From contig DAICZK010000116.1 of the NCBI GenBank assembly GCA_027311185.1, positions 1 through 5,021 on the forward strand: a stretch of DNA of 5,021 nt, in the 5' to 3' direction. Each line of letters opens with the position of its first letter. Position 1 is the stretch's first letter. The DNA is from Sulfuriferula sp. GTDB taxonomy: Bacteria > Pseudomonadota > Gammaproteobacteria > Burkholderiales > Sulfuriferulaceae. Below, in pieces: positions 1 through 5,021 of the stretch. Under the pieces are notes generated by a model, which did not search any database, was not told the DNA's origin, and saw only the letters and a list, made by a program, of their open reading frames with translations. The position numbers and the translations under genes were made by a program.

Positions 1-180
1 TGCGACACGCGCGAACATTTTTTGGCCGATTTCGTCGCCATCATGGAAAGCAAAAACAAAGTCAGGCCAACCATTACGGGCAAGTGTTTTATGCGAACCA
101 GATTGCCGCTTGACTTGCCAACCGAGTCGCAATAGCGCAGCGAGAAGACGTTTAGCCTTAACCGATGGCCATTGGCTCAT
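1..180 (-). CDS. hicA: HicA-family mRNA interferase toxin (3' end cut by window edge)
   Basis: The minus-strand frame starts at ATG 178-180 and stays open to the window edge for 60 codons; the C-terminus lies outside. The protein begins MSQWPSVKAKRLL and has the HicA hallmark GSH at residues 28-30, whose His30 is the expected catalytic residue, followed by the WPDFVFAFHD segment at 38-47. HicA toxins are small double-stranded-RNA-binding-fold proteins that cleave mRNA and are held inactive by HicB. Family members of this subtype are about 70-80 residues, so most of the gene is present. hicB lies directly upstream on the same strand, so the order is antitoxin first. The hicA ATG shares four bases (ATGA, 177-180) with what would be the original hicB stop, so hicA was probably translated by coupling to hicB. 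No strong ribosome binding site is visible. No damage is seen in the visible part; whether the end is intact cannot be judged. Confidence 0.88.
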   Translation of the reverse strand, partial: MSQWPSVKAKRLLAALLRLGWQVKRQSGSHKTLARNGWPDFVFAFHDGDEIGQKMFARVA

Positions 181-222
181 GCCGCAACCGGGATAGAAAT
201 ATTTATGTAAAGGGGCGGCTTT
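177..222 (-). other. Out-of-frame remnant of the original hicB 3' end
   Basis: Downstream of the AAA at 220-222, the frame shifted by one base from hicB encodes KPPLYINISIPVAA and stops with TGA at 177-179. That ending and the ATGA stop/start overlap with hicA (177-180) are typical of HicB C-termini in this subtype. The hicB frame as read skips this tail and terminates at 203-205 instead. The simplest explanation is loss of one A from an original run of four. Confidence 0.7.
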
Positions 223-385
223 CACCGTGCTCGAGCCGTTCAGCGATAACACGAAGGGCAAGAACTTCCGCCTTGGCAATTGCTTCAAGCGAGGTCGCGC
301 CATAAGCGAGCACGCCCGGCAGCTCGGGGACTTCGGCTAGCCAGCGCCCGTCCGATTCCTGTTCCTGTTCAATGGTGAAATTCAT
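203..385 (-). CDS. hicB: HicB-family antitoxin, C-terminus altered by a probable one-base deletion
   Basis: This 60-residue protein starts at ATG 383-385. Residues 1-55 match the short HicB fold: DGRWLAEVPELPGV at 12-25, then an Ala-rich helix ending in RLEHGE at 50-55. HicB binds and neutralises HicA and usually represses its own operon. After HGE the family similarity stops: the frame reads SRPFT and ends at TAA 203-205, short of hicA. Reading instead in the other frame from the AAA at 220-222 gives a tail ending IPVAA whose TGA (177-179) overlaps the hicA ATG, the normal arrangement for such pairs. Restoring one A would give a 69-residue protein, the usual length. So the gene carries a one-base loss or the sequence has an error there. 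The core that contacts the toxin may survive. The ribosome binding site is weak. Confidence 0.88.
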   Translation of the reverse strand: MNFTIEQEQESDGRWLAEVPELPGVLAYGATSLEAIAKAEVLALRVIAERLEHGESRPFT

Positions 386-459
386 TCTGCAATCCAGTTC
401 AATTCACGTTGGAAATCTGATTTTACCCTGAGAATGCCGATGGGGTTGCAAGCATGCCG

Positions 460-488
460 AAATTAAAATCAAGCGGCAAGCCCGCGCT
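460..488 (-). terminator. Weak candidate terminator after the GT4 gene
   Basis: Just past the GT4 stop, the minus strand reads GCGG, a 5-base loop GCTTG, then CCGC (stem within 472-488). An AT-rich stretch with several T (460-468, TTTTAATTT) follows. The stem is only four to five base pairs, so this is a modest Rho-independent terminator candidate at best. The rest of the 386-510 gap shows nothing else I can support; any hicB promoter must lie here, but no convincing -35/-10 pair with normal spacing is visible. Confidence 0.3.
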
Positions 489-510
489 GATCGTGCGTCT
501 GGGCTCATCA

Positions 511-1674
511 CTAACGCAATACCGACGCGTAAAATCCGACCACTTCGTCCGTCACATATTCCTGCGCGAAATCGCGTCGCGCGCGCTGCATGGCGTGAGC
601 ACCCAGATACTCGCGCAAGCCCGCGTCGTTCGCCAGCAAACGCATTTTTTGTGTAATTTCCCGCACTGCCCCCGGCGCATGCAGCAAACCCGTTTCACCC
701 TCGACCACTGCGTCTGTAATGCCGTAGATGCGCGACGCCAATACCGGAATTCCCATCGCCGCCGCCTCCAGCAGCACCATGCCGAAGCCCTCCCGGTAAC
801 TGGGCAGACAGAGCACGTCGGCGATTTCGATACATGCCTCCGGTGTCGCGGTCTCGCCATGGAAACGAATTGCGTGCAGACAGGGCAAGGCCATGGCCTC
901 GATCTGATCCTTAATGCCTTCTTCGTCGGGTCCGACGATAAACAGCAACGCGTCCGGGTTATCCGGCCATAGCAACGCAAACGCCTGAACCAGATCCAAA
1001 ATACCCTTATCCCGCGCCAGCCTGCCCAAAAAGAGAAAAACCATCGCCGTCGCGGGGAAGCCGATTTTTTTTCGATACTCGAACCGTGCCCCAGGTACCG
1101 AAGCAAAACGGCGAAGGTCGACCCCGCAAATCGATCCGTGCGCCAACACACGAGATTTGCGCGCCGAAATCAGCCCTTCACCGATCAGGAATCTGCGCTC
1201 GGAATCGCTCACCACGAGCAGATGCGTTGCCAGAACGGCGACGACCTTATCGAGGAAACGTAACAGTCTGCGCATCATGCCCGTCCTGGTCGCCCAGACT
1301 TCGCCCTGGAAGGTATGGATGCGCACCGGCACGCGACTAATCGCTGCGGCGAGCATGGCGAGCAGCCCGGCTTTCGGGCTGACCGAATGCACTGCGGTGT
1401 ATCGTTCGCGTGATAATATCCGCACCAACTGCAATAAGGCCAAACCGTCCCGCCAGACGCTGATCTGGCGCTCGATATGCAGCGGCAAAATGCGCACTGA
1501 TACGCCCGTTTCGCGTAAAAAATCGGGGTTATCGGTATTAACGATGAGAGTGACATCGTAACGTCGGCTCAGCGCCGCCAGCTGATCAAGCAGGAACCAG
1601 CGCACCACCAGCTCGCTCGCAGTGATTAAACAGATTTTGGGTTTGGGTGACATAGGCGGCTTTATTAACGACAT
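511..1674 (-). CDS. Family 4 glycosyltransferase (GT-B fold), surface polysaccharide assembly
   Basis: This 387-residue protein is a retaining GT4 enzyme that moves a sugar from a nucleotide donor to a glycan acceptor, probably lipid-linked at the inner face of the cytoplasmic membrane. The N-terminal Rossmann domain opens with KICLITASE (residues 13-21) and contains SVSPKAGLLA (97-106) and HTFQGEVW (120-127), as in CapM/PglA-like transferases. The C-terminal domain has FLGRLARDKG (215-224), VGPDEEG (247-253) and the EX7E donor-site motif EGFGMVLLE, with Glu295 and Glu303. Length is normal and both domains are complete. I chose ATG 1672-1674, 14 bases after the upstream GT2 stop. The frame extends to 1764, but that would overlap GT2 by about 75 bases, and an ATG at 1653 is also possible. 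No start has a strong ribosome binding site, so coupling to GT2 is likely. Donor and acceptor sugars cannot be told from sequence. Confidence 0.92.
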   Translation of the reverse strand: MSLIKPPMSPKPKICLITASELVVRWFLLDQLAALSRRYDVTLIVNTDNPDFLRETGVSVRILPLHIERQISVWRDGLALLQLVRILSRERYTAVHSVSPKAGLLAMLAAAISRVPVRIHTFQGEVWATRTGMMRRLLRFLDKVVAVLATHLLVVSDSERRFLIGEGLISARKSRVLAHGSICGVDLRRFASVPGARFEYRKKIGFPATAMVFLFLGRLARDKGILDLVQAFALLWPDNPDALLFIVGPDEEGIKDQIEAMALPCLHAIRFHGETATPEACIEIADVLCLPSYREGFGMVLLEAAAMGIPVLASRIYGITDAVVEGETGLLHAPGAVREITQKMRLLANDAGLREYLGAHAMQRARRDFAQEYVTDEVVGFYASVLR

Positions 1675-1688
1675 GGGCGACGGTCGGG

Positions 1689-2633
1689 CTAGGGCCTGTT
1701 CTTTTGCGCGCAGAACGCCAGGAACACTAATTTTGCCATAATCCTGAGATCCCATACCGCCCAATAGCGATATCTTGCAATACGATACACGCGCACGCCA
1801 AATCCCTGATCCGCCAGCGTACTGAAGGCCGATAATATCGCGCTTTTATCTGCGCTCAGACCAGCCCCCAGGAAGTCCAGCAACGCTCCCGCCTGGCGCT
1901 GGTTGGCGCGCAGGGTGGCGCAATAGGCAGGCAGTTTTTTCAACAAAATCGTCCAATGCGCGCCTTTCTGCCCCGACACGTTCGCACTGTGCTGACGGTA
2001 GCGCAACGTGCTGTCGGCGATAAAATCCAGCTTGCCGGCATAGAGCGCGATCAAGGCGACCCACCAGTCGTGACCTATCATCTCGACGGGTACGGGCGAG
2101 GCGAGTTGATTGAGCGCCCGGTTAAAGATGAACGTATTGCCGGTCGCATTATCCTGCACCAGCGCGCTCGCCGGGTGTAGCGCTACGCGCGGATTGATGC
2201 GTTGAAAGCGCCAGTAGGAATCGGCAACTACCCGGCCCTGCTCGTCGCAGACGCTCAGATCGGTATACACCAGCAGCGGCGTATCCGCGCCATGCGCCTG
2301 CTCCATTTGTTTTATCCTGGTTAAGCTTCTGGCAATTTTGTCCGGCAGCCAGATATCGTCCTGATCGCAAAACATGATATACGGCGCGGTTGCGCACGCC
2401 ATCAGCCGCGAGAAATTCTGCGTCGCGCCCAGATTACGTTCATTGTCCTGAATAAGTATAATGCGCCCGGGATATTTCTGCGCATACACGTGAACAATGG
2501 ACACCGTTGCATCATTCGAGCCATCATCGCGCACCAGCAACCGCCAGTCGGTGATGCCTTGCGCGAGAATGGAATCCAGCTGCTCGGCAATAAAACGCTC
2601 CCCGTCATAAGTGGCGAGGAGGATATCAATCAT
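1689..2633 (-). CDS. Family 2 glycosyltransferase, rhamnosyltransferase-like
   Basis: This 314-residue GT-A fold enzyme starts MIDILLATYDGE, the typical beginning of rhamnosyltransferase-like GT2 proteins. Residues 36-38 (DDG) and the 90-93 DQDD cluster are the nucleotide- and metal-binding acidic residues. TGNTFIFNR (164-172) precedes GHDWW (187-191), whose Asp189 sits where the catalytic base is expected, and YRQH at 212-215 is the conserved motif near the acceptor side. The C-terminal 80 residues are helical and basic, fitting peripheral membrane contact. It probably adds one sugar, perhaps rhamnose, to an O-antigen, capsule or exopolysaccharide repeat unit. Start ATG 2631-2633 has a G-rich AAGGGGG ribosome-site candidate about 11 bases upstream, a little far. 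The GT4 gene follows after 14 bases, so the two form one unit. It resembles the partial GT2 at the right edge of the window. Substrate is not determinable. Confidence 0.93.
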   Translation of the reverse strand: MIDILLATYDGERFIAEQLDSILAQGITDWRLLVRDDGSNDATVSIVHVYAQKYPGRIILIQDNERNLGATQNFSRLMACATAPYIMFCDQDDIWLPDKIARSLTRIKQMEQAHGADTPLLVYTDLSVCDEQGRVVADSYWRFQRINPRVALHPASALVQDNATGNTFIFNRALNQLASPVPVEMIGHDWWVALIALYAGKLDFIADSTLRYRQHSANVSGQKGAHWTILLKKLPAYCATLRANQRQAGALLDFLGAGLSADKSAILSAFSTLADQGFGVRVYRIARYRYWAVWDLRIMAKLVFLAFCAQKNRP

Positions 2634-2725
2634 TTACCAACATGCCCCCTTGGTTCAATTACGACAAGACTCCAAATCGGACTGGACGATACGTGTATTT
2701 CCGTTTCGCGCAACCGCGCCGCAGC

Positions 2726-2984
2726 CTACTTCCCTGATAAAAACAGTTTAACGCCCGCTCTATCAGCCGCTCTTATCAGCCCTTGATCCAGCATAGCCAG
2801 CGGCACTACCTGCCTGAGCGCAAGCTCCAGATAGGCGGCATCGTACGTTGACAAACTCCTGCACCAGTACGTTTCCATCTTCCATTGCTGCCAACACCTG
2901 TCTTGCGTAAACCTCATCGCCGGGCGAACCATAGCCAAACAGCCGGCACCTCGTTACCGAATGATCAAGACCAAACCGGATCAA
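2726..2984 (-). pseudogene. vapC: VapC-type PIN-domain toxin, broken by an internal deletion and frame change
   Basis: Two fragments in different minus-strand frames together make the ends of a VapC protein. The first starts at TTG 2982-2984 and reads IRFGLDHSV, with the first catalytic Asp at residue 7, up to GNVLVQE near 2856. The second covers STYDAAYLELALRQ, then LAMLDQGLIRAA and GVKLFL, to the TAG at 2726-2728; it holds the conserved C-terminal PIN Asp. The middle, including the second acidic residue normally in a PLEVAN-like helix, is gone: about 86 codons remain of the usual 135-140, so roughly 50 are deleted, and the join (about 2848-2862) changes frame. Intact VapC toxins are metal-dependent RNases that cut tRNA or rRNA. 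The TTG start overlaps the vapB stop (2981-2984), the normal coupled layout. The product should be inactive. Confidence 0.82.
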
Positions 2985-3226
2985 TCGCGTCCGCCGTCAA
3001 TCAGAGCCTTTATATCGATGCCATGGACAGCATCGTGCGACGACATAAAGCGATTCATCTGCGCGACTGCCGCAACAACAGCGTTATGATCGGAAATGCC
3101 TGACGGAATCAATTCCGCAACAGCCCGGCCTCTGAGCGTAATCGTATACCGGTTGCCAAGTAGCACGCCACGCAACAATTCAGGCAGCGTTGTCTCGGCT
3201 TCTTGTGATCCAATTTCAATATTCAT
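2981..3226 (-). CDS. vapB: Phd/YefM-type (VapB-like) antitoxin
   Basis: This 81-residue protein shows the Phd/YefM antitoxin fold: IGSQEAETTLPELLRGV at residues 5-21 (the DNA-binding and dimerising helix region), then NRYTITLRGRAVAELIP at 25-41. The C-terminal tail GIDIKALIDGGRD (69-81) matches the segment that wraps a VapC partner. It would bind and silence VapC and repress its own promoter. ATG 3224-3226 is supported by a GGAGG ribosome binding site (3234-3238) seven bases upstream. The stop overlaps the TTG start of the vapC remnant. The gene looks intact although its partner toxin is broken, leaving an orphan antitoxin that could still act as a repressor or neutralise related toxins elsewhere. 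The symbol follows its pairing with a PIN protein; the fold itself is Phd-like, not AbrB- or RHH-type VapB. Confidence 0.88.
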   Translation of the reverse strand: MNIEIGSQEAETTLPELLRGVLLGNRYTITLRGRAVAELIPSGISDHNAVVAAVAQMNRFMSSHDAVHGIDIKALIDGGRD

Positions 3227-3251
3227 GGTATGGCCTCCAACCTTGTTAGTT

Positions 3252-3285
3252 CAGACCAGTCTACAGACCGATTCCTGACCGTCAA
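3252..3285 (-). promoter_or_regulatory. Candidate vapB promoter with repeat-containing operator
   Basis: On the minus strand a TTGACG -35 box (3280-3285) and a TAGACT -10 box (3258-3263) are separated by 16 bases. The predicted start is near 3251, about 25 bases before the vapB ATG. The hexamer GGTCTG occurs twice as a direct repeat, at 3264-3269 and 3252-3257, exactly flanking the -10 box, and GTCT/AGAC halves also form a short inverted repeat. Self-repressing antitoxins commonly bind repeats placed like this, so an operator is plausible. Boxes and repeats are seen; promoter activity is inferred. Confidence 0.42.
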
Positions 3286-3314
3286 ACTGGGTTTGCCTGG
3301 AATACCAGCCACGT

Positions 3315-3881
3315 TTACTTCCCCGAGGACTTCAGCCCGCCGCAATCCGAGCCTATCCATCTGGCGCTGGATTCCATCGTCACGCCGTGTATGTTGCCCT
3401 GATCCTGACCCTGACGCGTGACGTTCATATTCACGGTATACGCTTGGCTATTCTGGAACACGACCTCGCCATCGCCGGTGGTCGGCGGCTTGCCGCAGCT
3501 GAAATGAAAGTGATACTTGTTGCCGGATTCCGGGGTAACGACACTCTCGCAGCCATTTTTCTGCGGCAACTGGTTGCGCGCGATCATCTCCGGGGTCGTA
3601 CAGACCTGTACGCTACCGTTAGCGCCCATGGCCACGCCATGCTGTTGCATGGCAGCTTGCGCCTGGCTACGCATTTGCGGAGACATGTTCTGCAGTATCT
3701 GGCTTATGTCGGGTACGGACACGTCAACGCCGTTTTGCAACTGCACCTGCGCCTTGGGCTGAATTTCCCACAGGCCGGGTTTGATGGGCAGCGCGGCCCA
3801 TGCGGAAACACTTGTCATTCCGCCTGCCGCGATCAATATCGCGATAGCCGCACTCAGTACATCATTTATCAAATGTCGCAC
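3315..3881 (-). CDS. Secreted DUF3617 family protein of unknown function
   Basis: This protein of 188 residues belongs to DUF3617 by its mature start LPIKPGLWE (31-39), a central CTTPEM segment (94-99), the FSCGKP stretch (128-133) and the ending RWIGSDCGGLK. Residues 1-29 form a signal peptide: a hydrophobic core (about 8-22) and an AWA cleavage site at 27-29, so the protein should be periplasmic. Four cysteines (94, 111, 129, 180) could form two disulfides. A Gln/Met-rich stretch (60-86) may be an added flexible helix. I chose the GTG start (3879-3881) because an AGAGAGG ribosome binding site lies seven bases upstream. An ATG at 3911 would give ten extra, charged residues and put that site inside the gene. 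The family is common in proteobacteria but has no established role. It stands alone here, separated by gaps of about 90 and 230 bases from its neighbours. Confidence 0.87.
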   Translation of the reverse strand: MRHLINDVLSAAIAILIAAGGMTSVSAWAALPIKPGLWEIQPKAQVQLQNGVDVSVPDISQILQNMSPQMRSQAQAAMQQHGVAMGANGSVQVCTTPEMIARNQLPQKNGCESVVTPESGNKYHFHFSCGKPPTTGDGEVVFQNSQAYTVNMNVTRQGQDQGNIHGVTMESSARWIGSDCGGLKSSGK

Positions 3882-3967
3882 GATATTATCCTCTCTATAT
3901 TTGCATCTCATCGCCTATTCAACACAGGGCGTTGTGTCGCTTATGCGTAACTCAACGCGGCGTACCT

Positions 3968-3986
3968 TAGCGCGAGCAGCACGCTA
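3968..3986 (-). other. RNA hairpin candidate in the gap before the DUF3617 gene
   Basis: In minus-strand RNA, UAGCGUG and CGCGCUA form a seven-base-pair stem with one G-U pair around the loop CUGCU. No U tract follows, so it is not a standard Rho-independent terminator, but it lies about 125 bases past the DUF2283 stop and could mark the 3' end of that transcript. The remaining gap (3882-4112) contains no gene I can support. Confidence 0.3.
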
Positions 3987-4112
3987 GTCTGCTTCGCTCA
4001 TCGGTGCAATATTGGCTGCACGCAACTGCTACCGCGCCCCTGGATCCTGTATAAGCATATCGGCTGGCAAAAGTCCTGCGCGCTGCGCGTAAAAATCATT
4101 CTGACTGCCACA

Positions 4113-4310
4113 TCAAGCGGCACGAGCGGATTGCACTTCCATCGGATATGCTCCATTGGCACGCGCTTCCAGCAAAACCAACTCAACTGCGCTACCATCT
4201 TCGGCATAGCTGATGTGTGTATTCCAGTTTTGCGAAACTTCGCGCACAATGGGTTTATCAGACAAGCGAATGACGAGAATATCATCCTCATCGAAATAAG
4301 TGCTATGCAT
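4113..4310 (-). CDS. DUF2283 family small protein, possible antitoxin partner
   Basis: This 65-residue protein has the DUF2283 pattern: YFDEDDILVIRLSDKPI at residues 5-21, then SYAEDGSAVELVLLEAR at 34-50, a small beta-rich fold with an acidic turn. The last 15 residues (about 51-65) extend beyond the usual domain. ATG 4308-4310 follows a near-perfect AGGAGG ribosome binding site with a five-base spacer. That site overlaps the stop codon of the DUF4258 gene, which ends nine bases upstream, so the two are cotranscribed and translated in step. DUF2283 proteins have no established biochemical activity. I recall them often sitting beside DUF4258 proteins, which suggests an antitoxin-like partner role, but this is inference. 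No frameshift or truncation is visible. Confidence 0.82.
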   Translation of the reverse strand: MHSTYFDEDDILVIRLSDKPIVREVSQNWNTHISYAEDGSAVELVLLEARANGAYPMEVQSARAA

Positions 4311-4319
4311 AACAACCTC

Positions 4320-4571
4320 CTATAGAACCGTGAAATGGTGCATAACCGTTTTAACGACAATGCAATCTTCCAGCACTAATACTGCACATAATAAGTTGTC
4401 ATGACGCACGGGATATTCTTTGAACGCCCACAAATGAGTATCGTCCTTGTAGCGCACCTCGCCCGAATCGATCACCTCGAGCAGTATCACATCGCTGATG
4501 TCACGCTCAATCATGCGAATTTTCGCATGATCGGACACAACGATTTTTCGCTGGAATCGTAGGCTAAACAT
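4320..4571 (-). CDS. DUF4258 family small protein, possible toxin partner
   Basis: This 83-residue protein shows the DUF4258 signature: SDHAKIRMIERDIS at residues 13-26, with the family His15, Arg19, Glu22 and Arg23, then an EVIDSGEV helix (32-39) and a beta-hairpin CAVLVLEDCIVVKTVM (62-77) ending in a short tail. The compact HAxxRMxER-then-strands layout resembles RelE/BrnT-like RNase toxin folds, but no activity is established for the family. It is followed after nine bases by the DUF2283 gene. I chose ATG 4569-4571 because the family begins close to the HA motif; a GTG at 4593-4595 would add eight residues and would place the candidate promoter inside the gene. Neither start has a good ribosome binding site, and a leaderless transcript from the -10 box at 4579-4584 is possible. 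Confidence 0.82.
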   Translation of the reverse strand: MFSLRFQRKIVVSDHAKIRMIERDISDVILLEVIDSGEVRYKDDTHLWAFKEYPVRHDNLLCAVLVLEDCIVVKTVMHHFTVL

Positions 4572-4578
4572 GAGATTT

Positions 4579-4608
4579 ACTATACTAGTCGTCACCTGAC
4601 CTGTCCAA
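4579..4608 (-). promoter_or_regulatory. Candidate promoter of the DUF4258-DUF2283 operon
   Basis: The minus strand carries TTGGAC (4603-4608) and, after 18 bases, TATAGT (4579-4584), which matches the -10 consensus at five of six positions; the -35 box is poor. ACTA and TAGT halves form a short inverted repeat over the -10 box (4579-4589). The -10 box ends only seven bases before the ATG at 4571, so the mRNA would have almost no leader. Inferred only. Confidence 0.33.
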
Positions 4609-4664
4609 TATGTTTAGGCGACAACCAGTCTGACAGCAAGTGCAGAGAAAAGCTGCTCAAACAA

Positions 4665-4687
4665 ACTGAACCACTTCTGTTTTCAGT
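4665..4687 (-). terminator. Inverted repeat, weak candidate terminator after the partial GT2 gene
   Basis: ACTGAA and TTCAGT form a perfect six-base inverted repeat around an 11-base loop, followed on the minus strand by TTGTTT. It lies about 40 bases past the GT2 stop, in the gap before the DUF4258 promoter, where a terminator would be expected. The stem is AT-rich and the loop long, so it is weak. A protein-binding site is the alternative. Confidence 0.3.
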
Positions 4688-4724
4688 CGGGGTCAACAAA
4701 CCTGTCACTGCGGCAGCCTATGAA

Positions 4725-5021
4725 TCAAAATAAAAAAACAATTTTGTAATAAAGCAGCTTAAAAGCCCTCACCTTGAAATCGAGCCTTCTTAACATTCGC
4801 CGCGTCGTGACGTAAGACCTCACGTAACGCCGGAAATCAAATAGCCTCGTCATCTTGCTGAAAACACCTGCACGCTTAAACCCCACCTGATTGCCGCCAT
4901 GCTGGCGATAAAGCACGGTAGCCTCCGGGATCGAAGCAATCATGCCATATTTGATAATGTTAATCGCAATCCACCAATCGTGCATGAGCACCTCGGCGGG
5001 AAAAGGCATCGTCACACCAAG
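4725..5021 (-). CDS. Family 2 glycosyltransferase, rhamnosyltransferase-like (5' part outside window)
   Basis: The frame is open from the window edge to TGA at 4725-4727, giving the last 98 residues of a GT2 enzyme. The fragment has FPAEVLMHDWW (7-17), with Asp15 as the likely catalytic base, and VLYRQHGGNQVG (36-47), both standard in rhamnosyltransferase-like GT2 proteins and equivalent to GHDWW and YRQH in the intact GT2 gene at 1689-2633. Past the HDWW motif only about 80 residues remain, against about 125 in that paralogue, so its C-terminus is roughly 40 residues shorter. The final codons run through a T7 tract (KIVFLF), where a frameshift could have shortened it; a shorter natural form is equally possible. 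An internal GTG at 5013-5015 is not a real start, since the motif upstream of HDWW is missing from it. Confidence 0.88.
   Translation of the reverse strand, partial: LGVTMPFPAEVLMHDWWIAINIIKYGMIASIPEATVLYRQHGGNQVGFKRAGVFSKMTRLFDFRRYVRSYVTTRRMLRRLDFKVRAFKLLYYKIVFLF

Noticed and set aside
454..972. Plus-strand open frame of 172 codons
   Set aside because: It lies antisense to the well-supported GT4 gene, its start is in the intergenic gap with no ribosome binding site, and the protein is Arg/His/Cys-rich with no recognisable domain.
1675..1764. N-terminal extension of the GT4 gene to an upstream start at 1764
   Set aside because: It would overlap the GT2 coding region by about 75 bases and adds residues with no family similarity; the GT4 fold begins just after the ATG at 1674.
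2634..2725. Promoter for the GT2-GT4 unit in the gap after the vapC remnant
   Set aside because: The best pair is a poor TTGCGC/TATCGT with 16-base spacing; too weak to call, although a promoter may well be here.
3387..3950. Plus-strand open frame of 187 codons opposite the DUF3617 gene
   Set aside because: It is antisense to a gene with a clear signal peptide and family motifs; its own composition is His/Leu/Arg-rich and unrecognisable.
3227..4112. Integron gene-cassette array, since small same-strand genes with toxin-antitoxin modules suggest one
   Set aside because: I looked for paired RYYYAAC and GTTRRRY attC cores. A single ACTCAAC/GTTGAGT match near 3950 has no partner core at attC distance, and no integrase is present.
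3998..4360. Minus-strand open frame of 120 codons over the DUF2283 gene
   Set aside because: It is a shifted frame of the DUF2283 gene, which has family similarity and a near-perfect ribosome binding site; the longer frame has neither.

Overview
This 5.0 kb window looks like an accessory, surface-polysaccharide region of a proteobacterial chromosome. A betaproteobacterium is my guess from the moderate-to-high GC, the style of the toxin-antitoxin proteins and a DUF3617 periplasmic protein, but no marker gene fixes the taxon. Every supportable gene lies on the minus strand, so transcription runs from the right edge to the left.

Right to left: (1) the C-terminal end of a family 2 glycosyltransferase (4725-5021, cut by the window edge); (2) a two-gene cassette of a DUF4258 protein and a DUF2283 protein (4571-4113), tightly coupled and arranged like a toxin-antitoxin pair; (3) a secreted DUF3617 protein (3881-3315); (4) a vapBC-type module (3226-2726) with an intact Phd/YefM-like antitoxin and good ribosome binding site, but a PIN toxin gene ruined by an internal deletion; (5) a two-gene glycosyltransferase unit, GT2 then GT4 (2633-511), both apparently intact; (6) a hicB-hicA module (385-1, hicA cut by the window edge) in which hicB has lost one base near its 3' end.

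The glycosyltransferases probably add sugars to a lipid-linked glycan (O-antigen, capsule or exopolysaccharide), the GT2 enzymes resembling rhamnosyltransferases. Between and after them sit three small two-gene modules of toxin-antitoxin type, two visibly damaged in different ways: in hicBA the antitoxin is frameshifted, in vapBC the toxin is deleted. The picture is a polysaccharide locus that has accumulated and is eroding toxin-antitoxin modules. I found no transposase, integrase, tRNA, CRISPR array or integron attC site to explain their arrival. The candidate for a less-described system is the DUF4258/DUF2283 pair; the best-supported sequence observations are the hicB frameshift and the vapC deletion.
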